Origin: Buchnera aphidicola (Cinara cuneomaculata)
GTDB taxonomy: Bacteria > Pseudomonadota > Gammaproteobacteria > Enterobacterales > Enterobacteriaceae
DNA: 64,000 nt
Direction of reading: 5' to 3'
NCBI RefSeq assembly: GCF_900698865.1
Contig: NZ_LR217695.1
Span: forward strand, 366,941 to 430,940
The translations under genes and the position numbers were made by a program. Within the stretch, counting starts at the first letter, position 1, and each line of letters begins with the position of its first letter. The notes below the pieces were generated by a model. The model ran no database searches and was not told the DNA's origin. It saw only the letters and a list, made by a program, of their open reading frames with translations. Shown in pieces: positions 22,076 to 31,752 of the stretch.

Positions 22076-23092
22076 CTATAAATCTAATACTTGTAAAACG
22101 TTATATAAATTTTTTTTACTAATATCTAATGCAGTTTTTGCACCAAATTTAAGTATATGAATTAAATAATCCTCATCTTTTCGAAATTTAAAATATAATT
22201 TCTGTATTTTTGAAATTGTATCACATACAATTTCTGATAACTGTTTTTTAAAATCATAATATCGATAATTTTTAAATTCACATTCTAGTATAGAAATATT
22301 TTTATTTGTTAAAACGGAAAGAATAGATAATAAATTAGAAATACCAGGTTTATTATAAATATCATATTTTATATAATAAACAGGATCTGAATCAGTCAAT
22401 GAACGCAATAATTTTGCCCGTATCAAATCAAGATTATCTAATAAAAAAATTGTATTGTTAAAATTTTTATCTGATTTAGACATTTTTTTTGTAGGTTCTT
22501 GTAGAGCCATAATTTTATATTTTTTGGATTCTTTTAAAATATGAGGAATAACAAAAATATTCCCATATTTAGAATTAAAACGATGAGCAATTTTTTGAAC
22601 TAATTCAATATGTTGTTTTTGATCTAAACCAACGGAAACACCATCTGTACGATACAACAAAATATCCGCCGCCATTAATACCGGATAACAAAATAAAGAT
22701 AAATTAATATTTTTTTTATCCACTAAAAATTTTTTTTTAAATTGAGTCATACGCGATAATTCCCCAAAATAAATAAAATTACTTAAAATCCAGTATAATT
22801 GACTATGTGTATAAACATGAGATTGTACAAAAATTGTACTATCATTCGGATTAACTCCGCAAGATAAATATAACGCTACCATATCTAAAATACTCGTAGA
22901 AAAACTATTTTTAATATAATTATCATGATTTCTTGTCGTTAAAGCGTGTAAATCAGCAATACAAAAAAAACATTGATACTTTTTTTGTATAGTTTTCCAA
23001 TTACACATCGTGCCACAATAATTACCAAGAGTTAGTAATCCCGTAGGTTGAATTCCTGTAAACATTACATCTTGTGTTGTAATATTTAACAT
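22076..23092 (-). CDS. trpS: Tryptophanyl-tRNA synthetase
   Basis: It charges tRNA-Trp, whose gene is at 57.4 kb. The 338-residue product (334 in E. coli) has the class I marks: a HIGH-like TGLLTLGNYCG near residues 17-27 and KKMSKSDKN in the middle. GVSVGLDQKQHIELVQKIAHR is the conserved Trp-site helix region. It ends the aroK-aroB-rpe-trpS set; E. coli gph, normally between rpe and trpS, is absent. Confidence 0.97.
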   Translation of the reverse strand: MLNITTQDVMFTGIQPTGLLTLGNYCGTMCNWKTIQKKYQCFFCIADLHALTTRNHDNYIKNSFSTSILDMVALYLSCGVNPNDSTIFVQSHVYTHSQLYWILSNFIYFGELSRMTQFKKKFLVDKKNINLSLFCYPVLMAADILLYRTDGVSVGLDQKQHIELVQKIAHRFNSKYGNIFVIPHILKESKKYKIMALQEPTKKMSKSDKNFNNTIFLLDNLDLIRAKLLRSLTDSDPVYYIKYDIYNKPGISNLLSILSVLTNKNISILECEFKNYRYYDFKKQLSEIVCDTISKIQKLYFKFRKDEDYLIHILKFGAKTALDISKKNLYNVLQVLDL

Positions 23093-23164
23093 ACATTAAT
23101 AATCCTTAAAAATTATATTTTATATATATACAATATGCTTACTTATATATGGTATTACCAATTG

Positions 23165-23830
23165 CTATAAAATAGCAATATCTTTAAGTGCTTTTATTGT
23201 TTTTAAATAATCCTGAGAATGAAAAATTGTAGATCCAATTACTACATAATCGGCTCCTGATTGAATTATCTTAACAATGTTTGATAAATTAATACCACCG
23301 TCCACTGAAAGTATAATACTTTTTTTTTTTTTATTAATTAAATATCGTACGTGTTGAATTTTTTTTAAAATATATGATAAAAAAATTTGACCACCAAAAC
23401 CTGGATTCACAGACATAATTAAAATTAAATCTATCTTCTCTATTATATAATCTAAATGATGTAAAGAAGTTGCAGGATTTAAAGCTATACCTACACTGCA
23501 ACCAATTTTTTTAATTAATTGTATAGTTTTATCTAGATGGTTAGTAGATTCAGGATGAATCGTAATAAATTTAACGTTCAAATTAAAAAATAGAGGAATC
23601 AAAGAATCTACAGGAGAAGCCATTAAATGTACGTCAAATAAAACCTTAATTTTATTATCTTTAATGGATTTTAATATACAAGGACCCATTGTTAAATTAG
23701 GAACATAGTGATTATCCATTACATCGAAATGAATTAAATCACAACCAGCACGTATCATAGTTTTTATATCATGCCCTAAATAACAAAAATTTGCAGATAA
23801 AATAGATGGAATAATCAAAAACTTGTTCAT
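23165..23830 (-). CDS. rpe: Ribulose-phosphate 3-epimerase
   Basis: It interconverts ribulose 5-phosphate and xylulose 5-phosphate in the pentose phosphate pathway. I start at the ATG at 23830 (221 residues), with GAGGAA seven bases upstream; the TTG at 23842 overlaps that site. Conserved motifs are PSILSANF, HFDVMDNHYVPNLTMGP, DVHLMASPVD, MSVNPGFGGQ and DGGINLSNI, covering the metal and catalytic Asp residues of the TIM barrel. dam and damX, which precede rpe in E. coli, are missing. Confidence 0.96.
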   Translation of the reverse strand: MNKFLIIPSILSANFCYLGHDIKTMIRAGCDLIHFDVMDNHYVPNLTMGPCILKSIKDNKIKVLFDVHLMASPVDSLIPLFFNLNVKFITIHPESTNHLDKTIQLIKKIGCSVGIALNPATSLHHLDYIIEKIDLILIMSVNPGFGGQIFLSYILKKIQHVRYLINKKKKSIILSVDGGINLSNIVKIIQSGADYVVIGSTIFHSQDYLKTIKALKDIAIL

Positions 23831-23944
23831 GAATTTCCTCAATTACGATGAATATATTTTGATATAAAAAACTAACTTTATTTTTATAAAATTTATTAAA
23901 ATAGACTTTTATTGTTAAGAACATATATTTTTATATACCAAAAA

Positions 23945-25048
23945 TTAAAAATTATATATTTTATTCTGACATTTACGAATTACATCTAATAATACCGATT
24001 CGGATACAGATGAAATAAGTTGAACTTTACCAAGTGATACCGGAATAACTAATCTCATCATTTTATTTAATACTTTTTTATCTCGTAACATAAGGACGAG
24101 ATACTCGTCTGGTAACATGTTTTTAGGACCCTTGATTGGTAATCCTGCATTGTAAAGAAGTTTTACAATTCTAAAAAAAATATTTTCATCTAATAAATGT
24201 AACTGAACAGATAAATAAGCTGCCATAACAATACCAACAGAAACTGCATAACCATGCAACCATTTCCCGTATCCAGTATATGTTTCAATTGCGTGAGCAA
24301 AGCTATGTCCTAAATTCAGAAAAACTCGTATATTATTTTCTTTTTCATCATGTTTAATTACATACGCTTTAAATTTACAGCATTTATTGATACAAAATAA
24401 TAATTCTTTTTCTTGTAAATTTAATATTTTAAATAAATTTTCTTCTAACCAAATAAAAAATTTTTTATCAAAAATAATAGCGTATTTTATAATTTCAGCT
24501 ATTCCAGAAATAATATGCACTTTAGGCAATGCCAATAAAAAATTTATATCAATAAATACACCTTTAGGTTGCCAAAACGAACCTATCATATTTTTTCCTA
24601 ATTTATGGTTAACACCTGTTTTGCCGCCTATAGAAGCGTCAACTTGTGCTAATAAAGTAGTCGGAATCTGAAAAAAATTAACTCCTCTTTGATATATTGA
24701 TGCAACAAAACCAGTAATATCACCAATAACACCTCCACCTAATGCAATTAAAGTAACATCACGACTATATGTTTTATCTAATAAAAAATATATTATTTTT
24801 TCTACTACCCTTAAATTCTTATGACATTCTCCATCTTTAATAATAAAAACTGGTATATTTTTTATAATATCATGAATATAAAAAAATTTTTTTGTAAGAA
24901 TAACTTTATTAATAGTGTTATTAGTAATAATAACACTATTCTTATTATTTAAGAAAATAGTAGATAAAGACAAATTTTTTGATATTTTATTATAAATATG
25001 TATATCGTAACTTTTACGACGTAAATTAACACTAACTTTATATATCAT
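23945..25048 (-). CDS. aroB: 3-Dehydroquinate synthase
   Basis: It makes 3-dehydroquinate from DAHP in the shikimate pathway, using NAD and a metal. The 367-residue product has GGGVIGDITGFVASIYQRG, the nucleotide- and substrate-binding region, IPTTLLAQVDASIGGKT, and the metal ligands in NLGHSFAHAIE and WLHGYAVSVG. The length matches E. coli (362). It follows aroK by 50 bases. With aroE at the left edge it supports aromatic amino acid supply. Confidence 0.97.
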   Translation of the reverse strand: MIYKVSVNLRRKSYDIHIYNKISKNLSLSTIFLNNKNSVIITNNTINKVILTKKFFYIHDIIKNIPVFIIKDGECHKNLRVVEKIIYFLLDKTYSRDVTLIALGGGVIGDITGFVASIYQRGVNFFQIPTTLLAQVDASIGGKTGVNHKLGKNMIGSFWQPKGVFIDINFLLALPKVHIISGIAEIIKYAIIFDKKFFIWLEENLFKILNLQEKELLFCINKCCKFKAYVIKHDEKENNIRVFLNLGHSFAHAIETYTGYGKWLHGYAVSVGIVMAAYLSVQLHLLDENIFFRIVKLLYNAGLPIKGPKNMLPDEYLVLMLRDKKVLNKMMRLVIPVSLGKVQLISSVSESVLLDVIRKCQNKIYNF

Positions 25049-25098
25049 AATTATCTAACTTATATGTTATTTAAAATCTAATTAAATTAAAACATTAA

Positions 25099-25638
25099 TT
25101 AATGCTCAATAAGATTACGAAAATTCCTAATAATACTAGATGCAATAAAAGATATTTTTTGATTATTTGTATCAACTATAAAATCAGAAATATTTTCATA
25201 AATCGGATCACGTATTTTTGATAATGATTTTAATATTTTTTTATCTTCACTATAAATATGAGATAGTAAAGGTCTCTTTTTATCTAAATGTGTTCTTGCT
25301 AATTGCTCTTCTACTGTAGTCCGTAAATAAACTACAAATCCTCTAGAAACTAACAAATTTCTAGATTTTACAGAAAGTACTGATCCCCCGCCTGTAGATA
25401 ATATTATACCGACTTTATTAGTTAATTCATTAACAATTTTTTCTTCTCGTATACGAAATTCAGCTTCACCTTCTACGTCAAAAACCCAATTTATATCTAC
25501 TCCTGTTCTTTTTTCAATTTCATGATCAGAATCATAAAATTTCATCTTTAAAAAACGAGATAAATGACGACCAATAGTACTTTTACCAGCTCCCATGGGA
25601 CCAATTAAAAAAATATTTTTTTTCTTATATTGATTCAT
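25099..25638 (-). CDS. aroK: Shikimate kinase I
   Basis: It phosphorylates shikimate with ATP. The 179-residue product has the Walker A GPMGAGKST (13-21), the substrate-binding DSDHEIEKRTG and the GGGSVL motif, with LID-like THLDKKRPLL. Length is close to E. coli AroK (173). It begins the aroK-aroB operon. The 199-base spacer to tRNA-Ser probably carries its promoter. Confidence 0.96.
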   Translation of the reverse strand: MNQYKKKNIFLIGPMGAGKSTIGRHLSRFLKMKFYDSDHEIEKRTGVDINWVFDVEGEAEFRIREEKIVNELTNKVGIILSTGGGSVLSVKSRNLLVSRGFVVYLRTTVEEQLARTHLDKKRPLLSHIYSEDKKILKSLSKIRDPIYENISDFIVDTNNQKISFIASSIIRNFRNLIEH

Positions 25639-25837
25639 ACAAACTCCTAAAATAGGATATATTATTATGATAATAAATCATCTATATAATCAAATTTTTT
25701 TATATATGTAATTAAATTACAAGAATAATATAAAATATGTATACAATTATAACTCTATAAAAATAATAAAAAACTTGATTTTAAAAATACTTTTCCATAC
25801 TATGTAATATATAGTATTATACTCATAATAGACACAC

Positions 25838-25924
25838 GGTGAGATGTCCGAGCGGTTTAAAGAGCATGCCTGGAAAGTATGTATACGATAAAACGTATCA
25901 AGGGTTCGAATCCCTTTCTCACCA
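25838..25924 (+). tRNA. tRNA-Ser(GGA)
   Basis: The 87-base gene folds into a class II tRNA. The acceptor is GGTGAGA/TCTCACC, the anticodon loop CTGGAAA gives anticodon GGA, and a long variable arm and GGTTCGAATCC T arm are present. It resembles E. coli serW/serX. The 3' CCA is not encoded (A then TAA). Confidence 0.95.
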
Positions 25925-25998
25925 TAAAAATTTATCTAAGTAAAATATCAATAATTAATTTGATATAATTTATATACTTCTTATAAATATAATAATCA

Positions 25999-26580
25999 TT
26001 AATAATATGAATGTTGACCTGAAATATGATCTGTTACATCTTCTATTCTTGAAATTTCAGGAAAATATTTTATTAATTTTTTTTCTATACCAATCTTTAA
26101 AGTAGTATTAATCATTGAACATCCATTACAACCCCCTAAAAACTTTAAAAAAACTACACCTAAACTATTTACTTTAATTAAAGTTACTGAACCACCATGT
26201 AATAATAATTTCGGATTAATTTTAATATATAAAAAATTTTTTATTTTACATTCTAATTGAGAAAATTTTTTCGATTTTTTTAATAATTTTGCATTTGGAG
26301 CATGCAAAGTAATTTTTGAACCTAAATCATTTGTAATAAGATCTATTTTAGAATTTTTTAAAAATGGTATTAAATATTTACGAAAATAAATTTTAAATTT
26401 AATATAAGAAATTTTTTTATCTTTAACATTATCAATATCTTGATTACTACAATATGCCATACCGCATTCAGCATACATAGTACCCGGTGAATTAACAAAA
26501 ACTCTAATATTCGTTCCTACTTTTTTTTTAGATAATAAACTAATTATATATTTTTGTGCTGAGTCAGATATCGTAATCAT
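25999..26580 (-). CDS. nfuA: Iron-sulfur carrier protein NfuA
   Basis: NfuA carries 4Fe-4S clusters from the Isc scaffold to target enzymes. The 193-residue product (191 in E. coli) has the degenerate A-type N-terminal domain (MITISDSAQKYI, NAECG-like YAECGMAYC) and the C-terminal Nfu domain with the cluster motif GGCNGCSM. The end EHQRGEHSYY-like DHISGQHSYY is kept. It diverges from bioH, its E. coli neighbour as well. Because iscA is missing from the isc region, NfuA may be an important carrier here. Confidence 0.96.
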   Translation of the reverse strand: MITISDSAQKYIISLLSKKKVGTNIRVFVNSPGTMYAECGMAYCSNQDIDNVKDKKISYIKFKIYFRKYLIPFLKNSKIDLITNDLGSKITLHAPNAKLLKKSKKFSQLECKIKNFLYIKINPKLLLHGGSVTLIKVNSLGVVFLKFLGGCNGCSMINTTLKIGIEKKLIKYFPEISRIEDVTDHISGQHSYY

Positions 26581-26722
26581 AGAATTATTCTATATAATAT
26601 GTTATTGTATATAATTAAAAAATAAATAAACACGTGTTCCTAATAATAAAAAATATATAAGTATTTTTTTATAAAAAAAATCTCAATAAGTTTTTCATTA
26701 TATACATGATTATACCAATAAA

Positions 26723-27508
26723 ATGCAAAAAATAATACGTCAATCTATATTCGGAAATGGAAAAATACATTTAGTTTTGTTACATGGATGGGGATTAAAT
26801 TCAGTTGTTTGGAATAAAATTATTCCTATCTTAAAACGAAATTTTACCTTACATATTATTGATTTACCTGGATTCGGAAAAAATATTCATTGTCCAATTA
26901 TGAATTTTGAACAAACATCTACGAGGCTATTAAAAATAGTAACGAAAAAAGCTATCTGGTTAGGATGGTCATTAGGAGGATTATTTGTACATTATTTAGG
27001 ATTACATTATCCAAAGCATACACAAGCAGTAATTTATACTGCTTCATCACCGTTTTTTATACAAGAAGAAAAATGGCCCGGTATATCCATAAATCTATTA
27101 AACTCAATAAAAAAAAATATTTTGACAGATTATGAAAAATTTTTATTAAAATTTATCGTAATACACGTTATTGATATCAATATAAACAATATTTATAATT
27201 TTAAAATTAAAAAATTTTTATTTAAAAAATATCCTAGTCCAACAAAACAAGCAATTGAAATAGGATATCACTGGTTAACAACAATTGACTACAGAAATAC
27301 AAAATTATCCCCAAATATTCCGACATTTCGAATATATGGAGAATTAGATAACATAGTACCTATTAAAATAAAAAAAATAATAGATAATTTATGGAATAAT
27401 AATAATTCTTGCGTTATAACCGGAGCTAAACACGCACCATTTTTATCACATCCTATTATTTTTTGTAATATTTTAAATGAATTTATAAAAAATCTATCTA
27501 TGATTTAA
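26723..27508 (+). CDS. bioH: Pimeloyl-[ACP] methyl ester esterase BioH
   Basis: BioH removes the methyl group from pimeloyl-ACP methyl ester, ending pimelate synthesis for biotin. The 261-residue product (256 in E. coli) is an alpha/beta hydrolase: HGWG oxyanion region (21-24), nucleophile Ser83 in GWSLGG, Asp in GELDNIVP and His in GAKHAPFLSHP. The middle lid region is very Lys/Ile-rich. It is adjacent to nfuA, as in enterics. No other biotin gene lies in the window. Confidence 0.92.
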   Translation: MQKIIRQSIFGNGKIHLVLLHGWGLNSVVWNKIIPILKRNFTLHIIDLPGFGKNIHCPIMNFEQTSTRLLKIVTKKAIWLGWSLGGLFVHYLGLHYPKHTQAVIYTASSPFFIQEEKWPGISINLLNSIKKNILTDYEKFLLKFIVIHVIDININNIYNFKIKKFLFKKYPSPTKQAIEIGYHWLTTIDYRNTKLSPNIPTFRIYGELDNIVPIKIKKIIDNLWNNNNSCVITGAKHAPFLSHPIIFCNILNEFIKNLSMI

Positions 27509-27556
27509 ATCATAATAATATATTTATATGGATACTACTATATTTTAATAAATAAT

Positions 27557-28093
27557 TTAAAAAGGAATATCTTCATCATCAAAATCAATTTTAGAAGTCG
27601 TATCTATTAAATGAGATTTATTCTTAAATTCATTAGAAATATTATGAGAAATATTTTCTATAGATGATTTTGTAGATAAAGTACTATCATCTGACATATC
27701 TTGTGTTTCTAAAACAGATAATGACGACGATGTATTATTAATATTACGGGAACCTAACATTTGCATCGAACCAGTCACACTAACTACTATTTCAGTAGTA
27801 TAACGATCCATACCGCTTTGATCTTTCCATTTACGAGTCTGTAAAGATCCTTCAATATACACTTGTGATCCCTTTTTTAAATATTGACCCGAAATTTCAG
27901 CAATTTTACCAAATAAAACAACACGATGCCATTCAGTTTTTTCTTTTATTTCACCTGTATTTTTATCTTTCCATGTGTCAGAAGTAGCTATATTAAGATT
28001 TACTACAGCACCTCCATTAGGCATATAACGTACATCTGGATTTTGTCCTAAATAACCAATTAAAATTACTTTATTTACACCTCTACTTGCCAT
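27557..28093 (-). CDS. ssb: Single-stranded DNA-binding protein
   Basis: SSB coats single-stranded DNA in replication and repair. The 178-residue length equals E. coli. The OB fold is at residues 1-115: [33 protein letters not shown] and [12 protein letters not shown] Ser/Asn-rich linker follows, then the acidic tip DFDDEDIPF that recruits partner proteins such as exonuclease I, encoded at 35-36.6 kb (sbcB). It converges on bioH. Confidence 0.97.
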   Translation of the reverse strand: MASRGVNKVILIGYLGQNPDVRYMPNGGAVVNLNIATSDTWKDKNTGEIKEKTEWHRVVLFGKIAEISGQYLKKGSQVYIEGSLQTRKWKDQSGMDRYTTEIVVSVTGSMQMLGSRNINNTSSSLSVLETQDMSDDSTLSTKSSIENISHNISNEFKNKSHLIDTTSKIDFDDEDIPF

Positions 28094-28336
28094 ACAATTT
28101 AACCTAAATATAATTGATATAAATTTATTATAATCTTAAATTATACCATATTATAAATAATAATTTCATTAAAATAAATGCTTTTTTTAAAATTAAATAT
28201 ATAATAATATATATTATTATATATTAATACTAATTAATATGATAAATATATGTCTTATTTTATAAATAAACCATATAAAAATATAGATATTTTTAATATA
28301 TTATATTTTTACTACCTAAAATATATAAAATCCAAT

Positions 28337-29314
28337 ATGCAAATAAAAAATTCACATAAATTTTCTGTTGCACCTATGTTAAAATATACAGATCGACATT
28401 GTCTATTTTTCTATAGACAACTTACAAGGTTCACCTTTTTATATACCGAAATGATTACAACACATGAAATGATCTATAATAAAAATTTATTTACAAACAA
28501 TCAAGTTAATATGATCAATCCACTAGCTATTCAATTAGCAGGAAATAATCATATTCATTTTAAAGAATGTGCAAAAATAGCATATTCCATGGGATTTAGT
28601 GAGATAAATTTAAATATCGGTTGTCCTTCTAAACATGCTCAATATGGTAATTTTGGCGCACGTTTAATGCATCAACCTAAATTGATTTATTTATTAATAA
28701 AATCTATATATTTTACCGTACCAACCCCCATTAGTCTAAAAATTAGATTAGGAACAAATAAACATAATCAATATGAATTTCTTAAAAATTTTATTCAACA
28801 AGTATCTAAAAATAGATATTGTACCAAATTTATTATACACGCTAGGATCGCAGACCTAAAATGTAATAGTCCAAAAAAAAATCGTAATGTACCTGCGCTA
28901 AACTATCAATATGTTTATCAAATTAAAAAAGATTTTCCAAATTTAAAAATTATTTTAAACGGCGGGATAAAATCTATTATAGAAATACAACAACATTTAA
29001 AATATGTAGATGGTATTATGATGGGTCGAGAAATATATAAAAATCCACTCTTATTATATGAAATAGACGAAAAAATATTTTTACATAAAAAATATATGAA
29101 ACTTAAACAATGTTTTGAAAAAATGTCAACTTATATAACCAACGAAAAGAATAATGGAATAAAAACAATTCATATAATAAAACACATGGTAAATATTTTT
29201 TATAATCAACCATATTCAAAAAAATGGAAATTATATTTTTTAAAAAATATAAATTGTCCAAATAATATAGAAAATTTATTTCAAAAAATATATAAAATAT
29301 TAAATATAAAATAA
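28337..29314 (+). CDS. dusA: tRNA-dihydrouridine synthase A
   Basis: DusA reduces uridines in the tRNA D-loop with FMN and NADPH. I start at the ATG at 28337 (325 residues), so that the protein opens with FSVAPMLKYTDRHC near its N-terminus, like E. coli DusA. The frame stays open to an ATG at 28250, adding 29 unconserved residues. Motifs are APMLxxTDRH, NLNIGCPSKHAQYGNFGARL with the catalytic Cys, and NGGIKS and GIMMGREIYKNP for FMN phosphate binding. dnaB follows, as in the E. coli dusA region. Confidence 0.93.
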   Translation: MQIKNSHKFSVAPMLKYTDRHCLFFYRQLTRFTFLYTEMITTHEMIYNKNLFTNNQVNMINPLAIQLAGNNHIHFKECAKIAYSMGFSEINLNIGCPSKHAQYGNFGARLMHQPKLIYLLIKSIYFTVPTPISLKIRLGTNKHNQYEFLKNFIQQVSKNRYCTKFIIHARIADLKCNSPKKNRNVPALNYQYVYQIKKDFPNLKIILNGGIKSIIEIQQHLKYVDGIMMGREIYKNPLLLYEIDEKIFLHKKYMKLKQCFEKMSTYITNEKNNGIKTIHIIKHMVNIFYNQPYSKKWKLYFLKNINCPNNIENLFQKIYKILNIK

Positions 29315-29598
29315 TAATAATATTATTACATTATGTTTGTTATAGATAACTACTCTTATATCATAAATAATTCATATATCAATAATACCACTAATGATAA
29401 AAAACAAAATAACTAATATCTTTAAAAATATATATTTTATATATTTTTGTTTTATATTTTTAATATAATTAAATATTATATATATAAATTATTAATAAAA
29501 ACTTTTATTTTTAAATATCAATATTTGATATAAAAATATTATTTACATAATAAATTATTATATACATTTAAAAATTTATGTAAGAGAATTAACTATTT

Positions 29599-30972
29599 AT
29601 GATAGATTTAATAAACAATAAAAAATCATTTAAAATACCTCCACATTCATTAGAAGCAGAACAATCTGTATTAGGAGGATTAATGTTAGATAACCAACAA
29701 TGGGACATAGTTTCTGAATATATTGTTACTGAAGATTTTTATAGTCGACAACATCAAATAATTTTCTGCGAAATGAAATATTTAATTGAAAAAGGATCTC
29801 CTATAGATTTAATTACTTTATCGGAATCATTAGAGCAAAAAGGAGAACTGAATAACGTAGGAAGATTTTCTTATTTAGCAGAGATTTCTAAAAATACCCC
29901 TAGTATTACTAATATCATCTCTTATGCAGAAATAATCCGTGAACGTGCCATTATACGTGAAATTATTTTAACAGCTCATGACATTGCGTATGCCGGATAT
30001 CATCCAAAAGGCCGAACAAGTATAGAATTATTAGATTATGCGGAATCTAGTGTTTTTAAAATTTCAGAAACGCGCACGACAGACGGTAGTGGTCCAAAAA
30101 ATATAGAAAAAATTTTAGATACAACTATTCAATCTATTGAAAAACTTTTAAAAAAACCTCACAGTGGAATAACGGGATTAAATACAGGATATCATGACTT
30201 AAATAAAAAAACATTTGGATTACAGCAATCAGATTTAATAATTATTGCTGCTCGACCGTCCATGGGTAAAACAACCTTTGCTATGAATTTATGCGAAAAT
30301 ACAGCTATGTTATACGAAAAACCAATTTTAATTTTTAGTCTCGAAATGCCCGGAGAACAAATTATGATTCGTATGTTAGCTTCTTTATCTAGAGTTAATC
30401 AATCTAAAATTCGAACTGGCCAACTAAATGATGAAGAATGGAGTAGAATATCTAGTATTATAAGTATTTTATTAAAAAAAAAAAATATCTATATAGATGA
30501 TTCATCCGGACTTACTCCAAATGAAGTTCGTTCTCGTTCACGTAAAATATATAGAAAAAATAATGGATTAAGTTTAATTATGATTGATTATCTTCAATTA
30601 ATAAAAATACCAGCATTATCAGGAAATAGAACTTTAGAAATAGCTGAAATTTCTAGAACATTAAAAGCATTAGCAAAAGAATTAAATATTCCTATTATTG
30701 CTTTATCCCAATTAAACCGATCGCTAGAACAAAGATCTGATAAAAGACCTGTTAATTCAGATCTTAGAGAATCAGGTTCATTAGAACAAGATGCAGATTT
30801 AATCTTATTCATTTATAGAGACGAAATCTATCATGAAAATAGTGAATTTAAAGGCATTGCTGAAATTATCATCGGTAAACAACGAAACGGGCCTACCGGC
30901 ACTATTCGGTTAACATTTAACGGTCAATGGTCTAGATTCGATAATTATACTAATCAAAAATATCATCTTTGA
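29599..30972 (+). CDS. dnaB: Replicative DNA helicase DnaB
   Basis: DnaB is the hexameric helicase of the replication fork. The 457-residue product (471 in E. coli) has an N-terminal primase-interacting domain (about 15-150) and a RecA-like domain with Walker A ARPSMGKTT (218-226), SLEMPGEQIM, IMIDYLQL-like MIDYLQLI and LNRSLEQRSDKRP. Conservation is very high. A 284-base AT-only spacer precedes it, holding nothing I recognise, and a perfect hairpin follows at 31035-31072. Confidence 0.98.
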   Translation: MIDLINNKKSFKIPPHSLEAEQSVLGGLMLDNQQWDIVSEYIVTEDFYSRQHQIIFCEMKYLIEKGSPIDLITLSESLEQKGELNNVGRFSYLAEISKNTPSITNIISYAEIIRERAIIREIILTAHDIAYAGYHPKGRTSIELLDYAESSVFKISETRTTDGSGPKNIEKILDTTIQSIEKLLKKPHSGITGLNTGYHDLNKKTFGLQQSDLIIIAARPSMGKTTFAMNLCENTAMLYEKPILIFSLEMPGEQIMIRMLASLSRVNQSKIRTGQLNDEEWSRISSIISILLKKKNIYIDDSSGLTPNEVRSRSRKIYRKNNGLSLIMIDYLQLIKIPALSGNRTLEIAEISRTLKALAKELNIPIIALSQLNRSLEQRSDKRPVNSDLRESGSLEQDADLILFIYRDEIYHENSEFKGIAEIIIGKQRNGPTGTIRLTFNGQWSRFDNYTNQKYHL

Positions 30973-31034
30973 TAAAAAATAATAATTAATATTTTATATT
31001 ATGAAAATAATATATTTTATATATAAAACAATAT

Positions 31035-31072
31035 CCATGATAATTATTTAATTTAATGAATAATTATCATGG
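31035..31072. terminator. Perfect 14-bp hairpin after dnaB
   Basis: CCATGATAATTATT (31035-31048) pairs exactly with AATAATTATCATGG (31059-31072) around a 10-base loop. It lies 62 bases after the dnaB stop and before ruvX. It may end dnaB transcription, but no T-run follows directly, so it may instead be a transcript-stabilising or protein-binding palindrome. The whole 285-base spacer has no gene; enterics have gshB just before the ruvX homologue, and that gene is absent here. Confidence 0.5.
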
Positions 31073-31257
31073 ACATGATAAATAATTTTATTTATGTACA
31101 CATATCAGTAAAATTATTTATAATCTGTTTATTAACTTAATGTATGCTATATTATATATATTATATTTAATAATATTAGTTAATATAAAATACGACTATG
31201 TGATAATATAAATGCTATTAACTTAACATCCATAATAAATATTATTAAAATAAAAAT

Positions 31258-31665
31258 ATGATCGTATTATCTATTGATTACGGCACTAAAATTATCGGTG
31301 TAGCTATGGCAGAAACAAAATTAAACTATTCTGTTCCACTACAATCCATTGCTAACGATAAAAAAAATATGTTTTGGGAAAAAATTAACACTACAATTAA
31401 TTATTGGAATCCAAAATATATAATTATCGGATATCCATACAATATAAATAAAAAAATAAATAAAAAAATTAAAAAATTTAGCAAAATACTACATAAAAAA
31501 TATAATAAACATATTATTTTATATAACGAAAATTATTCAACTACAGAAGCTAATTTTTTTTTAAAAAATTATGTAAAAAAAAAAAATCATTCATATTGCA
31601 TACATTCCGTTGCTGCTAAAATAATTCTTGATAGTTGGCTAACAACTCAGCATAATTCAAAATAA
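31258..31665 (+). CDS. ruvX: RuvX/YqgF-family nuclease (pre-16S rRNA processing)
   Basis: The family has an RNase H-like fold; in E. coli YqgF is implicated in 5' maturation of 16S rRNA, and was earlier proposed as a Holliday junction resolvase. The 135-residue product (138 in E. coli) starts with the motif IDYGTKIIGVAMAE, then IIIGYPYN, LYNENYSTTEA and a C-terminal HSVAAKIILDSWL. It precedes hemW, also linked in enterics (yqgF ... yggW). Confidence 0.92.
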   Translation: MIVLSIDYGTKIIGVAMAETKLNYSVPLQSIANDKKNMFWEKINTTINYWNPKYIIIGYPYNINKKINKKIKKFSKILHKKYNKHIILYNENYSTTEANFFLKNYVKKKNHSYCIHSVAAKIILDSWLTTQHNSK

Positions 31666-31752
31666 ATACATATATTCTTTTAAATCACCAATACTAATAA
31701 CACACCTAAATAATTATCATCATAATAAATATAATAATTCATCTTAAATCCT

